Assembly: GCF_006715485.1 (NCBI RefSeq)
Contig: NZ_VFNH01000001.1
Location: forward strand, 1,178,001-1,242,000
DNA from: Herbaspirillum sp. SJZ107
GTDB lineage: Bacteria > Pseudomonadota > Gammaproteobacteria > Burkholderiales > Burkholderiaceae_D
Reading direction: 5' to 3'
DNA: 64,000 nucleotides
Notes under the pieces: model-generated
Database searches by the model: none
Seen by the model: only the letters and a program-made list of their open reading frames with translations
What the model was told of the DNA's origin: nothing
Made by a program: the position numbers and the translations under genes
Part shown: positions 29,103-37,183 of the stretch, piece after piece
Layout of the letters: every line of letters begins with the position of its first letter
Position numbering within the stretch: the first letter of the stretch is position 1

Positions 29103-31367
29103 TTGAATCCGCTTCCGCGCCTTGTCGCCACCACCGTCCTCGGCCTTGCCACGCTGGCCGCCTTCGCACCCGCACAAGCAGCGCCCGAGCGCGCCGTAGC
29201 CGCACCAGTGACCGCGACGTTCAGCGGCGCCGAGCTGGCGCGCATGAAGGCGGGCGCCGCCCGCGTCAGCATCCTGCGCGACAAGTGGGGCATCCCCCAC
29301 GTGTTCGGCAAGAGCGACGCCGATGCGGTGTTCGGCATGGTGTTCGCCCAGGCCGAGGACGATTTCAACCGCGTCGAGCTGAATTACATCAACGCGATGG
29401 GACGTCTGGCCGAAGTCGAAGGGGAGGGGGAAATCTGGCGCGACCTGCGCATGAAGCTGTACATCGACCCGGCCGACATGCAGGCCAAGTACGCGGCCAG
29501 CCCGGCGTGGCTGAAAAAGCTGATGGATGCCTTTGCCGACGGCATGAACTGGTACCTGGTGACCCATCCGCAGGTGAAGCCGAAGCTGATCACCCGCTTC
29601 GAGCCGTGGATGGCGCTGACCTTCAGCGAGGGCAGCATCGGCGGCGACATCGAATCGATCGACCTGAAGGCACTGGCCGCTTTCTACGGCAGCCCGCCGC
29701 AGGCGGCGCCCAAGGTGGAGAAGGTGGCGCTGGCCATGCTCGGCAACGGCGCCGACAAGGGCTTCGACGAAGAGCCGAAGGGCTCCAACGGCTTCGCGAT
29801 CGCGCCGCGCCTGACCGCCGGCAAGCACGCGCTCTTGATGATCAATCCGCACACCTCGTTCTACTTCCGGCCAGAAGTCCACATGGTCAGCGAGGAGGGC
29901 CTGAACGCCTACGGCGCCGTGACCTGGGGCCAGTTCTTCATCTACCAGGGCTTCAACGAGCGCCTTGGCTGGATGCACACCTCCGGTGGCGGCGACGTCA
30001 TCGACGAGTACCTGGAAACGGTGAGCGGGAAGGAAGGCAGCTTCTTCTACAGGCACGGCAGCGAGGAACTGCCGGTGCGCAGCAAACGCATCGTCCTGCC
30101 GTACAAGACCGCCAATGGCATGGCCAGCCGCAGCGTCACCGCCTACTTCACGCAGCACGGCCCGGTGATCCGTGCGGAAAATGGCAAGTGGGTCAGCGTG
30201 AAGATGATGGACGATCCGATGCACGCCCTGATGCAGTCCTACGGCCGCACCAAGGCGCGCGACTACGCCGCCTTCCATAAAGTGATGGAACTCAGGACCA
30301 ACTCGTCCAACAACACGGTGTATGCCGACGCCGACGGCAATATCGCCTACTTCCACGGCAACTTCATCCCGCGCCGCGACCCGCGCTTCGACTGGACCAA
30401 GCCGGTCGACGGCAGCGACCCGGCCACCGACTGGAAAGGCCTGCACGACATCAAGGAGACCATCACTGTCTTCAATCCGAAGAGCGGCTACATCTCGAAC
30501 ACCAACAACTGGCCGTGCACCGGCTTCGGCGCCAGCAGCCCGAAGTGCGCCGACTATCCGGCCTACATATGGTCGCTGCCGCAGAATGCGCGCGGCATCC
30601 ACGCCGAGCGCGTGCTGCACGACGCCGCCAATCTCACGCTGGACGGCTTGATCGCGCGCGCCTACGATCCTTACCTGACCGCCTTCGAGCCGCTGGTGCC
30701 CGCGCTGGTCACGGATTGGGACGCGCTGCCGGACAGCGATCCGCGCAAGGCTGCGCTGGCCGGGCAGGTGGCGGCGCTGCGCGGCTGGGACCTGCGCTGG
30801 TCGACCGGGTCGGTGCCGACCTCGCTGGCCGTGTACTGGGGCCAGGACATGGTCAAGAACGCCGCCCCGCGTGCGCGTGCCGCCGCCATGCCGGTGGTCG
30901 ACTTCGTGCAGGGCCGCTTGACGGCCGAGGAACGGCTGGCAGCGCTGGCGCGCGCCAGCGACAAGCTGCAGGCCGACTTCGGCAGCTGGCAGACGCCATG
31001 GGGCGAGATCAACCGCTTCCAGCGCCTCAGCGGCGCCGTCGACGCCGGCTACGACGACAGCAAGCCAAGCTTCCCGGTCGGCTTCACCTCGGCCAACTGG
31101 GGTTCGCTGGCCTCGTTCGGCATGACCGCCAAGCAGACCACCAAGCGCATCTACGGCGACCGCGGCAACAGCTTCGTGGCGGCGGTGGAATTCGGTCCGC
31201 GCGTGCGCGCGAAAAGCATCCTGGCCGGCGGCGAGAGCGCCGATCCGAAGTCGCCGCACTTCGCCGACCAGGCCGCGATGTACAGCCGCGGCGAGTTCAA
31301 GGATGTGCTGTTCTATAAAGAGGACATCGAGAAGCAGCTGGAGCGGAAATACCACCCTGGGGAGTAG
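29103..31367 (+). CDS. Penicillin acylase-family (Ntn hydrolase) amidase
   Basis: A 754-residue periplasmic amidase of the S45 class, starting at TTG 29103 with AGGAG seven bases upstream. A signal peptide ends near AQAAP (residue 27). The precursor is expected to self-cleave before Ser228 in KGSNGFAIAP, which becomes the N-terminal nucleophile of the beta chain. The alpha-chain region (GIPHVFGKSDADAVFGM) and beta-chain motifs (NPHTSFYFRPEV, NSSNNTVYADADGNIAYFHG) are typical. Relatives hydrolyse acyl-homoserine lactones, aculeacin or beta-lactam side chains; the substrate cannot be told from the sequence. AHL quorum quenching is one possibility. The gene ends in an intergenic palindrome. Confidence 0.93.
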   Translation: MNPLPRLVATTVLGLATLAAFAPAQAAPERAVAAPVTATFSGAELARMKAGAARVSILRDKWGIPHVFGKSDADAVFGMVFAQAEDDFNRVELNYINAMGRLAEVEGEGEIWRDLRMKLYIDPADMQAKYAASPAWLKKLMDAFADGMNWYLVTHPQVKPKLITRFEPWMALTFSEGSIGGDIESIDLKALAAFYGSPPQAAPKVEKVALAMLGNGADKGFDEEPKGSNGFAIAPRLTAGKHALLMINPHTSFYFRPEVHMVSEEGLNAYGAVTWGQFFIYQGFNERLGWMHTSGGGDVIDEYLETVSGKEGSFFYRHGSEELPVRSKRIVLPYKTANGMASRSVTAYFTQHGPVIRAENGKWVSVKMMDDPMHALMQSYGRTKARDYAAFHKVMELRTNSSNNTVYADADGNIAYFHGNFIPRRDPRFDWTKPVDGSDPATDWKGLHDIKETITVFNPKSGYISNTNNWPCTGFGASSPKCADYPAYIWSLPQNARGIHAERVLHDAANLTLDGLIARAYDPYLTAFEPLVPALVTDWDALPDSDPRKAALAGQVAALRGWDLRWSTGSVPTSLAVYWGQDMVKNAAPRARAAAMPVVDFVQGRLTAEERLAALARASDKLQADFGSWQTPWGEINRFQRLSGAVDAGYDDSKPSFPVGFTSANWGSLASFGMTAKQTTKRIYGDRGNSFVAAVEFGPRVRAKSILAGGESADPKSPHFADQAAMYSRGEFKDVLFYKEDIEKQLERKYHPGE

Positions 31368-31381
31368 GGTTGGCGGCTGGC

Positions 31382-31397
31382 GCGGGGCATGCCCCGC
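31382..31397. promoter_or_regulatory. 16-bp perfect palindrome upstream of tdk
   Basis: GCGGGGCATGCCCCGC is a perfect inverted repeat lying between the acylase stop and the tdk -10 box, where the -35/spacer region should be. It may be an operator for tdk or the hairpin of a weak acylase terminator. Confidence 0.6.
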
Positions 31398-31401
31398 TTG
31401 C

Positions 31402-31407
31402 TATAAT
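31402..31407 (+). promoter_or_regulatory. tdk -10 box, consensus TATAAT
   Basis: A perfect TATAAT ends seven bases before the tdk ATG (31414), so transcription would be expected to start at or very near the start codon. This implies a leaderless or nearly leaderless mRNA. No good -35 box is seen at 16-18 bases upstream; that position is taken by the palindrome. Confidence 0.65.
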
Positions 31408-31413
31408 TTTAGG

Positions 31414-31971
31414 ATGGCGAAACTCTATTTCAGGTACTCGGCGATGAACGCCGGCAAATCCACCTCGCTGCTGCAGGTGGCGCACAACTACGAAGAGCAG
31501 GGCCAGAAGGTCAAGCTGTACACCGCCGCCATCGACAACCGCTACGGGGTCGGCCAGATCACCTCGCGCCTCGGCCCGCAGCGCGAGGTCGACGTGTTCG
31601 ACGGCCGCACCGACTTCCTGGCCTCGGCCCCGGCGGTGGCGTGCGTGCTGGTCGACGAAGCCCAGTTCCTCAGCAAGGAGCAGGTGGTGCAGCTGCACCA
31701 GCTGGCCCAGGTGCGCGGCGTGCCGGTGATCTGCTACGGTCTGCGCAGCGATTTCCGCGGCGACCCGTTCCCCGGCTCGGCCTACCTGCTGGCGCTGGCC
31801 GACGACATCGAGGAAATCAAGAACATCTGCACCTGCGGCAAGAAGGCGACCATGAACATCCGCGTCGACGCCGAGGGCCACCGCATCCGCGAGGGCGAGC
31901 AGGTCAGCATCGGCGGCAACGAAAGCTACCGCCAGGCCTGCGGACGCTGCTTCTACACCGGCGGCCACTGA
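31414..31971 (+). CDS. tdk: Thymidine kinase
   Basis: A 185-residue type II thymidine kinase that phosphorylates thymidine with ATP in nucleotide salvage. The P-loop is SAMNAGKSTSLL, the DxR-region is present, the catalytic Glu lies in VDEAQFLS, and the lasso/substrate region includes YGLRSDFRGDPFPGS. Zinc-binding cysteines are CTCG and CGRC. Length is slightly below E. coli Tdk. No ribosome site separates the -10 box and ATG except an AGG, consistent with leaderless translation. Confidence 0.97.
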   Translation: MAKLYFRYSAMNAGKSTSLLQVAHNYEEQGQKVKLYTAAIDNRYGVGQITSRLGPQREVDVFDGRTDFLASAPAVACVLVDEAQFLSKEQVVQLHQLAQVRGVPVICYGLRSDFRGDPFPGSAYLLALADDIEEIKNICTCGKKATMNIRVDAEGHRIREGEQVSIGGNESYRQACGRCFYTGGH

Positions 31972-32002
31972 GCCGCATCCGGCTGCGCTGACCCGAGCGG
32001 CG

Positions 32003-32587
32003 ATGTCCGTCCTGCACGCCTGCACCTCGGTGCTGCCTCCCATGCTGTCCCCGGTGCTGCCCGGCTGGGGCTGCGACCTGGCCGCGATGGGCCTGTACCT
32101 GGTGCCGTCGCTGGCGCTGGCCTTCCTGATCTGGATCGTCACCGCCGCCCATCCATTATTTTTCATCTTCAGCGCCGCCGGCACCCTGTGCCACGAGCTC
32201 GCGCATTTTTCGGTCGGCCTGCTGCTGGGCGCCGAGCCGGTCGGCTTTTCGATCATTCCGCGGCGCAGCGGGCGCACCTGGGAACTCGGCTCGGTCACCT
32301 TTGCCAACCTGCGCTGGTACAACGCCGCCCCGGCCGCGCTGGCGCCCTTCCTGGTGCTGCTGCTGCCGCTGGCGGCGGCCTGGTGGCGCACCCGCGGCGA
32401 CTGGCGCTTCGGCCCGGCCGACCTGGCGCTGACGCTGCTGCTGGCGCCGCAGTTCCTGTCGTTCTGGCCGTCGCCGGTGGACTGGAAGCTGGCCCGGCGC
32501 AGCTGGCCCTGGCTGCTCATCGTATTGACGACCGCAGCGCTCCTGTACTGGTTTCAGCCGAGTTTGTTTCGATTTGTAAAATTTTGA
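32003..32587 (+). CDS. HExxH membrane protein (M50-like)
   Basis: A 194-residue polytopic membrane protein with about five hydrophobic segments. CHELAHFSVGLLLGAEPVG contains a HExxH zinc motif at the start of the second or third helix, and a later LSFWPSPVDWKLA may provide the Asp ligand, as in site-2-type intramembrane proteases. It is shorter than classical RseP/SpoIVFB and lacks a PDZ domain. Protease activity is plausible but unproven. It sits between tdk and the tail-specific protease gene on the same strand, 31 bases after tdk. Confidence 0.75.
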   Translation: MSVLHACTSVLPPMLSPVLPGWGCDLAAMGLYLVPSLALAFLIWIVTAAHPLFFIFSAAGTLCHELAHFSVGLLLGAEPVGFSIIPRRSGRTWELGSVTFANLRWYNAAPAALAPFLVLLLPLAAAWWRTRGDWRFGPADLALTLLLAPQFLSFWPSPVDWKLARRSWPWLLIVLTTAALLYWFQPSLFRFVKF

Positions 32588-32765
32588 GGGCCGGCGGCGC
32601 CTCGAGACTTAAGCTCGGCTGAAGAATCACATAAGCCGACTCTGCGTCGTCGCGCTATCCTGTAGAATTGGTTGCATGCGCCGTCCAGTCGGCGCGGCTG
32701 CCAAGCTCGTCGATTTGCCAAGGTCCGGCAGCCGCCTCAAGCAATCCGTACCGGAGAACCCAAGA

Positions 32766-35027
32766 ATGAAGAAGCAGATGTTGATCGTTGCGCTGGCAGC
32801 CGCCATGACGGCCCATGTCGTGACGGCGCAGCCCGAGAAAGTCTCGGACAAATCCATCGCCGTCCAGATCAAGCCGTCCGCCGCACAGACCCAGGCCGCC
32901 CTGTGGGCCTCGCGCGTGCTTGCGCGCTACCACTACAAGGCCACCCCGCTGGACGACGCGATGTCGGCGAAGATCTTCGACGCCTATTTCAAATCGCTCG
33001 ACAGCGAGAAGCTGTACTTCACCCAGGCCGACATCGACCAGTTCGCGCCTTACCGCCTCAAGATCGACGACGCCATCAACAACGAAGACCTGACGCTGCC
33101 GTTCCAGATCTATAACGTCTACCAGCAGCGCTTCAGCGACCGCATGACCTATGCGCGCGAACTGCTGAAAGGCAAGTTCGACTTCAGCACCGACGAAACC
33201 CTGCAGATCGACCGCGAAAAAGCGCCCTGGGCCAGGAACGAGGACGAAGCGCGCGACCTGTGGCGCAAGCGCGTCAAGAACGACTGGCTGCGCCTGAAAC
33301 TGGCCGGCAAGGACGAAAAATCGATCCGCGAAACCCTCGACAAGCGCTACGAGGGCTACCAGACGCGCCTGAAGAAGCTGAACAACGAAGACGTGTTCCA
33401 GATGTTCATGAACTCGTACGCGATGGCGATCGAGCCGCACACCAACTACCTCGGCCCGCGTTCGGCCGAGAGCTTCGACATCGCCATGCGCCTGTCGCTG
33501 GACGGCATCGGCGCCGTGCTGCAGGCGCGCGAAGACTACACCGTCATCCGCGAAGTGGTGCCGGGCGGCCCGGCCGACAAGTCGGGCAAGCTGAAGGTCG
33601 GCGACCGCATCGTCGGCGTGGCGCAAGGTAACGGCCCGTTCACCGACGTGATGGGCTGGCGTATCGACGACGTGGTGCAACTGGTGCGCGGCGAACGCAA
33701 TTCCACCGTGCGCCTGGACGTGCTGCCGGCCGACGCCGGCCAGGACGGCAAGCACGTGACGATCTCGCTGGTGCGCCAGAAGATCAGCATGGAAGAGCAG
33801 TCGGCCAAGAAGCAGATCATCGAAGTCAAGGACGGCAACGTCAAGCGCCGCATCGGCGTGATCCAGCTGCCGACCTTCTACCAGGACTTCGATGCCCGCC
33901 GCAAGGGCGACAAGGACTTCAAGAGCGCGACCCGCGACGTCCAGCGCATCCTCGGCGAGCTCAAGAAGGACAAGGTCGACAACGTGCTGATCGACCTGCG
34001 CAACAACGGCGGCGGTTCGCTGATCGAGGCGGTGGAACTGACCGGCCTGTTCATCGACAAGGGCCCGGTGGTGCAGCAGCGTAACGCCGAAGGCAAGACC
34101 GAGGTCGAGAGCGATACCAATGCCGGCCTGGCCTGGGACGGCCCGATGGGCGTGCTGATCAACCGCGGCTCGGCCTCGGCGTCGGAGATCTTCGCCGCCG
34201 CGATCCAGGATTACGGCCGCGGCGTCGTGATCGGCGAGCCCAGCTTCGGCAAGGGCACGGTCCAGACCCTGATCCCGCTCGACCGCTTCTCGCAAAGCGA
34301 CAAGATGAAGTACGGCGAACTGAAGATGACCATCGCCCAGTTCTTCCGCATCAACGGCGGCACCACCCAGCTGCGCGGCGTCACGCCCGACATCAAGCTG
34401 CCGGTGACCTCGGACACCGAGAACTTCGGCGAGACCTCGTACGAGAACGCGCTGCCGTACACCCAGATCAAGCCGGCGATGTACATGCCGTCGGGCGACC
34501 TGAAGGAACTGATCGGTCCGCTGCAGAAGAAGCACGATGTGCGCATTGCCAAGGACAAGGACTTCCAGGATATCCAGGACGATATCGCCGAAGCCACGAA
34601 ATTGCGCAAGGACAACGTGATCTCGCTGAACGAAACCGTGCGCCGCAAGGAGCGCGAGAACCAGGAAGCCAAGGCCAAGCTGCGTGAAGCCCGCCTGGCC
34701 GGCGAAGGTGCACCGAAGGACGAGCCGGTGTCCGGTCCGGGCAGCAAGGAACAGCGCGGCAAGGTGCCGGATCCGACCAAGCCGACCAAGATCAGCAAGG
34801 CAACGGCGCTGAAGAACACCTCGCGCACCGACGACGGCCTGCAAGGCGACGAACGCAGCCTGTCGGCGGAACTGGCAGCCGAGAAGGCGGCCAAGAATGC
34901 CAAGGACGTGTACCTGCAGGAAGCGGCCCACATCCTCGCGGATGAGGCTGGCATGCTGAAGGCGGACACGCGGATGGCGTCGCGCGCCATGCCTTACTTG
35001 TCAATGTTGAAACAGAACGGGAACTAA
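32766..35027 (+). CDS. prc: Tail-specific (C-terminal processing) protease, Prc/Tsp type
   Basis: A 753-residue periplasmic S41 protease. A signal peptide (MKKQMLIVALAAAMTAHVV) follows the ATG at 32766; the longer upstream frame is rejected because it would bury it. The N-terminal domain is followed by a PDZ domain (about 230-330: GIGAVLQAREDY, GGPADKSGKLKVGDRIVGV). The protease core has Ser471 in GSASASEIF and Lys496 in SFGKGTVQT, 25 residues apart as in E. coli Prc. A C-terminal DUF3340-like region with a long charged coiled coil (ETVRRKERENQEAKAKLRE) ends the protein. It processes or degrades periplasmic proteins with non-polar C-termini. A strong terminator follows. Confidence 0.96.
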   Translation: MKKQMLIVALAAAMTAHVVTAQPEKVSDKSIAVQIKPSAAQTQAALWASRVLARYHYKATPLDDAMSAKIFDAYFKSLDSEKLYFTQADIDQFAPYRLKIDDAINNEDLTLPFQIYNVYQQRFSDRMTYARELLKGKFDFSTDETLQIDREKAPWARNEDEARDLWRKRVKNDWLRLKLAGKDEKSIRETLDKRYEGYQTRLKKLNNEDVFQMFMNSYAMAIEPHTNYLGPRSAESFDIAMRLSLDGIGAVLQAREDYTVIREVVPGGPADKSGKLKVGDRIVGVAQGNGPFTDVMGWRIDDVVQLVRGERNSTVRLDVLPADAGQDGKHVTISLVRQKISMEEQSAKKQIIEVKDGNVKRRIGVIQLPTFYQDFDARRKGDKDFKSATRDVQRILGELKKDKVDNVLIDLRNNGGGSLIEAVELTGLFIDKGPVVQQRNAEGKTEVESDTNAGLAWDGPMGVLINRGSASASEIFAAAIQDYGRGVVIGEPSFGKGTVQTLIPLDRFSQSDKMKYGELKMTIAQFFRINGGTTQLRGVTPDIKLPVTSDTENFGETSYENALPYTQIKPAMYMPSGDLKELIGPLQKKHDVRIAKDKDFQDIQDDIAEATKLRKDNVISLNETVRRKERENQEAKAKLREARLAGEGAPKDEPVSGPGSKEQRGKVPDPTKPTKISKATALKNTSRTDDGLQGDERSLSAELAAEKAAKNAKDVYLQEAAHILADEAGMLKADTRMASRAMPYLSMLKQNGN

Positions 35028-35084
35028 GGCTTGTAAATAAAGTAATATTTAATGCAATAATTTCCGCTCGGGAAGGGTGGGTGA

Positions 35085-35117
35085 AAGCGGGGCTCCTCAA
35101 GGATGCCCCGCTTTTTT
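35085..35117 (+). terminator. Terminator of prc
   Basis: AAGCGGGGC pairs with GCCCCGCTT across an 11-base loop, followed by TTTT, starting 58 bases after the prc stop. It is a clear intrinsic terminator. Confidence 0.9.
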
Positions 35118-35238
35118 ATGGATTTTTCATAAAGTAATTGGTACGATTCAATTGAACATTATGTTTTTTATACTTGTGTTACGATCCGCCCAGCAGTTGA
35201 ATCAACAATAACTTTCTCTACCCCTCAAGGAGTACAAT

Positions 35239-35826
35239 ATGTCAACTCGTTACCTCATCGCAGCGTTGCTGATGACCAGTGCCTGCGTCGCCCAGGCTGA
35301 CGTCTTGCCAGCCAGTGACACTGCCGGCTCGTCGCTCGTGCAGGCTTTGTATGGCAAGACCAGCGCCGACCAGTCCGGCGCGGTTACCGTGAACCTGGCC
35401 GACGGCGTCGAAGGTCCTTATGTGATCGGCACCAGCAACACCATCATGGCTGCGATGCTGGGTTACGGCATGTCGTCGGTATTCCACAAGACCTCTGCGG
35501 ACGTCGCCCCGGTGAGCTACTCGGCACCTGACAGCGCCACGATCTCGGCCCCGGCAGCCGCTGCACCGGCAGCCGCCGCAGCGGACGCAGCCGCACCGGC
35601 CGCAACCGACCCGGTCGCCGAAGTGATCGCCGACACCGGCGCTGCCAGCGGCAGCAACCAGGATGTCGCCGCGCCGGCCGCCCCGGTGGCTCTCCCGGGC
35701 ACCGTCGCTGATGCAGGTGACGTCGGTGTCGCTGCAGCCGAAGTGCCGGAACCGTCGTCGATCGCTCTGATGATGGCAGGCATGGCTGGTGCACTGGCAC
35801 TGGGCCGTCGCCGCCGCAATCGTTGA
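35239..35826 (+). CDS. PEP-CTERM sorting-signal protein
   Basis: A 195-residue exported protein with N-terminal signal peptide (MSTRYLIAALLMTSACVAQA) and a textbook C-terminal PEP-CTERM signal: VPEPSS, a hydrophobic helix (IALMMAGMAGALALG) and RRRRNR. An exosortase (EpsH/XrtA-type) should cleave it during export; none is in this window. The middle is Ala/Pro/Asp-rich low complexity (about 95-165), typical of this secreted class. The ribosome site is AAGGAG, and terminators sit on both sides, so it is monocistronic. Confidence 0.93.
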   Translation: MSTRYLIAALLMTSACVAQADVLPASDTAGSSLVQALYGKTSADQSGAVTVNLADGVEGPYVIGTSNTIMAAMLGYGMSSVFHKTSADVAPVSYSAPDSATISAPAAAAPAAAAADAAAPAATDPVAEVIADTGAASGSNQDVAAPAAPVALPGTVADAGDVGVAAAEVPEPSSIALMMAGMAGALALGRRRRNR

Positions 35827-35849
35827 TCGGACATTCGTTCTTGTAAAAA

Positions 35850-35874
35850 AAGCGGGCTTAGGCCCGCTTTTTTT
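35850..35874. terminator. Bidirectional terminator after PEP-CTERM gene
   Basis: AGCGGGC and GCCCGCT form a stem with a TTAG loop, flanked by an A-run on the left (35845-35851) and a T-run on the right (35868-35874). It terminates the PEP-CTERM transcript and could act in either direction. Confidence 0.93.
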
Positions 35875-35963
35875 CGTCCGGCGTCAGCGGCCATCGTTAT
35901 CTTATTTAGGTGACATATCCGGCACGGTCGTGCTATTTTGTTACGATAACGTGGAGGAGACCA

Positions 35964-37166
35964 ATGGACCTGGATTACACGGACGACGACCTGGCATTCC
36001 GCGACCGGGTGCGCGCCTTCCTGGACGCCGCGCTGCCGCCCGACCTGCGGCGCAAGATGCACGACCGCCTGCGCCTCGAGAAGGATGACTATGTGCGCTG
36101 GCACCGCATCCTGGCGCGCCAGGGCTGGGTGGCGCCGGGCTGGCCGGTCGAATACGGCGGCCCCGGCTGGACACCCTTGCAGCGCCACATCTTCGAGGAC
36201 GAATGCGCGCGTGCCGGCACGCCGCCGATCCTGCCGCTCGGCATCAGCATGGTGGCGCCGGTGATCATGGCCTTCGGCAGCCAGGCCCAGAAGGATTACT
36301 ACCTGCCGCGCATCCTGTCCTGCGAGGACTGGTGGTGCCAGGGCTATTCCGAGCCGGGCGCCGGCTCCGACCTGGCCTCGCTGAAGACGACAGCGGTGCG
36401 CGCCCTTGATGCCGACGGGGAGCACTACATCGTCAACGGCCAGAAGACCTGGACCACGCTGGCCCAGCACGCCGACATGATCTTTTGCCTGGTGCGCACC
36501 GACAGCGGCGTGCGCAAGCAGGAGGGCATTTCCTTCCTGCTGATCGACATGCACGCACCCGGCGTCACGGTGCGCCCGATCCTCATGCTCGACGAAGATC
36601 GCGAAGTCAACGAAGTCTTCTTCGAGAATGTCCGGGTCCCGGCCGCCAACCTGGTCGGCCAGGAAAACAAGGGCTGGACCTATGCCAAGTACTTGCTCGG
36701 CCACGAACGCACCGGCATTGCCGCGGTCGGCCGTTCCAAGCGCGAACTGGCGCGCCTGAAGGCGCTGGCGCGGCGCGAGCAGAAGCGCGGCCGTGCGCTG
36801 ATCGAGGATCCGCTGTTCGCCGCCAAGGTCGCCGACCTCGAGATCGAACTGATGGCACTGGAAATGACGGTGCTGCGCGTGCTTTCGCAAGCCGACCAGG
36901 CCCCTGGCCCCGAAGCCTCGGTGCTGAAGATCCGCGGCTCCGAACTCCAGCAGCGCCTTGCCGAACTGATGGTGGAAGCCGCCGGCCCGATGGCGCTGCC
37001 CTTCGACCCGGCCTACCTGGCCGGCGAGGCGGAGCACAGCGTCTTCGACGACGACGTCGCGGCGCCGCTGCTGTCGCACTACTTCAATTACCGCAAGACG
37101 ACGATCTATGGCGGGTCGAACGAAATCCAGCGCAACATCATCGCCCAGATGATCCTGGGCCTGTAA
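35964..37166 (+). CDS. Acyl-CoA dehydrogenase (first subunit or paralogue)
   Basis: A 400-residue FAD-dependent acyl-CoA dehydrogenase. The ATG at 35964 has GGAGGAGA seven bases upstream. The N-terminal helical domain, the middle beta domain (GYSEPGAGSDLASL, NGQKTWTT) and the C-terminal FAD/oligomer region (IYGGSNEIQRNIIAQMILGL) are all present. Such pairs of large ACAD-like genes with MaoC occur in degradation of branched, aromatic or steroid side chains and unusual acyl-CoAs. It is first in a three-gene operon, 17 bases before the second ACAD gene. Confidence 0.95.
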   Translation: MDLDYTDDDLAFRDRVRAFLDAALPPDLRRKMHDRLRLEKDDYVRWHRILARQGWVAPGWPVEYGGPGWTPLQRHIFEDECARAGTPPILPLGISMVAPVIMAFGSQAQKDYYLPRILSCEDWWCQGYSEPGAGSDLASLKTTAVRALDADGEHYIVNGQKTWTTLAQHADMIFCLVRTDSGVRKQEGISFLLIDMHAPGVTVRPILMLDEDREVNEVFFENVRVPAANLVGQENKGWTYAKYLLGHERTGIAAVGRSKRELARLKALARREQKRGRALIEDPLFAAKVADLEIELMALEMTVLRVLSQADQAPGPEASVLKIRGSELQQRLAELMVEAAGPMALPFDPAYLAGEAEHSVFDDDVAAPLLSHYFNYRKTTIYGGSNEIQRNIIAQMILGL

Positions 37167-37183
37167 GCGGAGCGAGACGGAAC

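Noticed and set aside
29061-31355. 764-codon minus-strand open frame opposite the acylase gene
   Set aside because: It mirrors a well-supported Ntn acylase and has low-complexity, His/Arg/Gly-rich composition with no motif. Long antisense frames are expected at this GC content.
32655-34931. 758-codon minus-strand frame opposite prc
   Set aside because: Antisense shadow of a gene with clear PDZ and Ser-Lys protease motifs.
35152-35174. TTGAAC and TATACT as a promoter for the PEP-CTERM gene
   Set aside because: The spacer is only 11 bases, too short for a sigma-70 pair.
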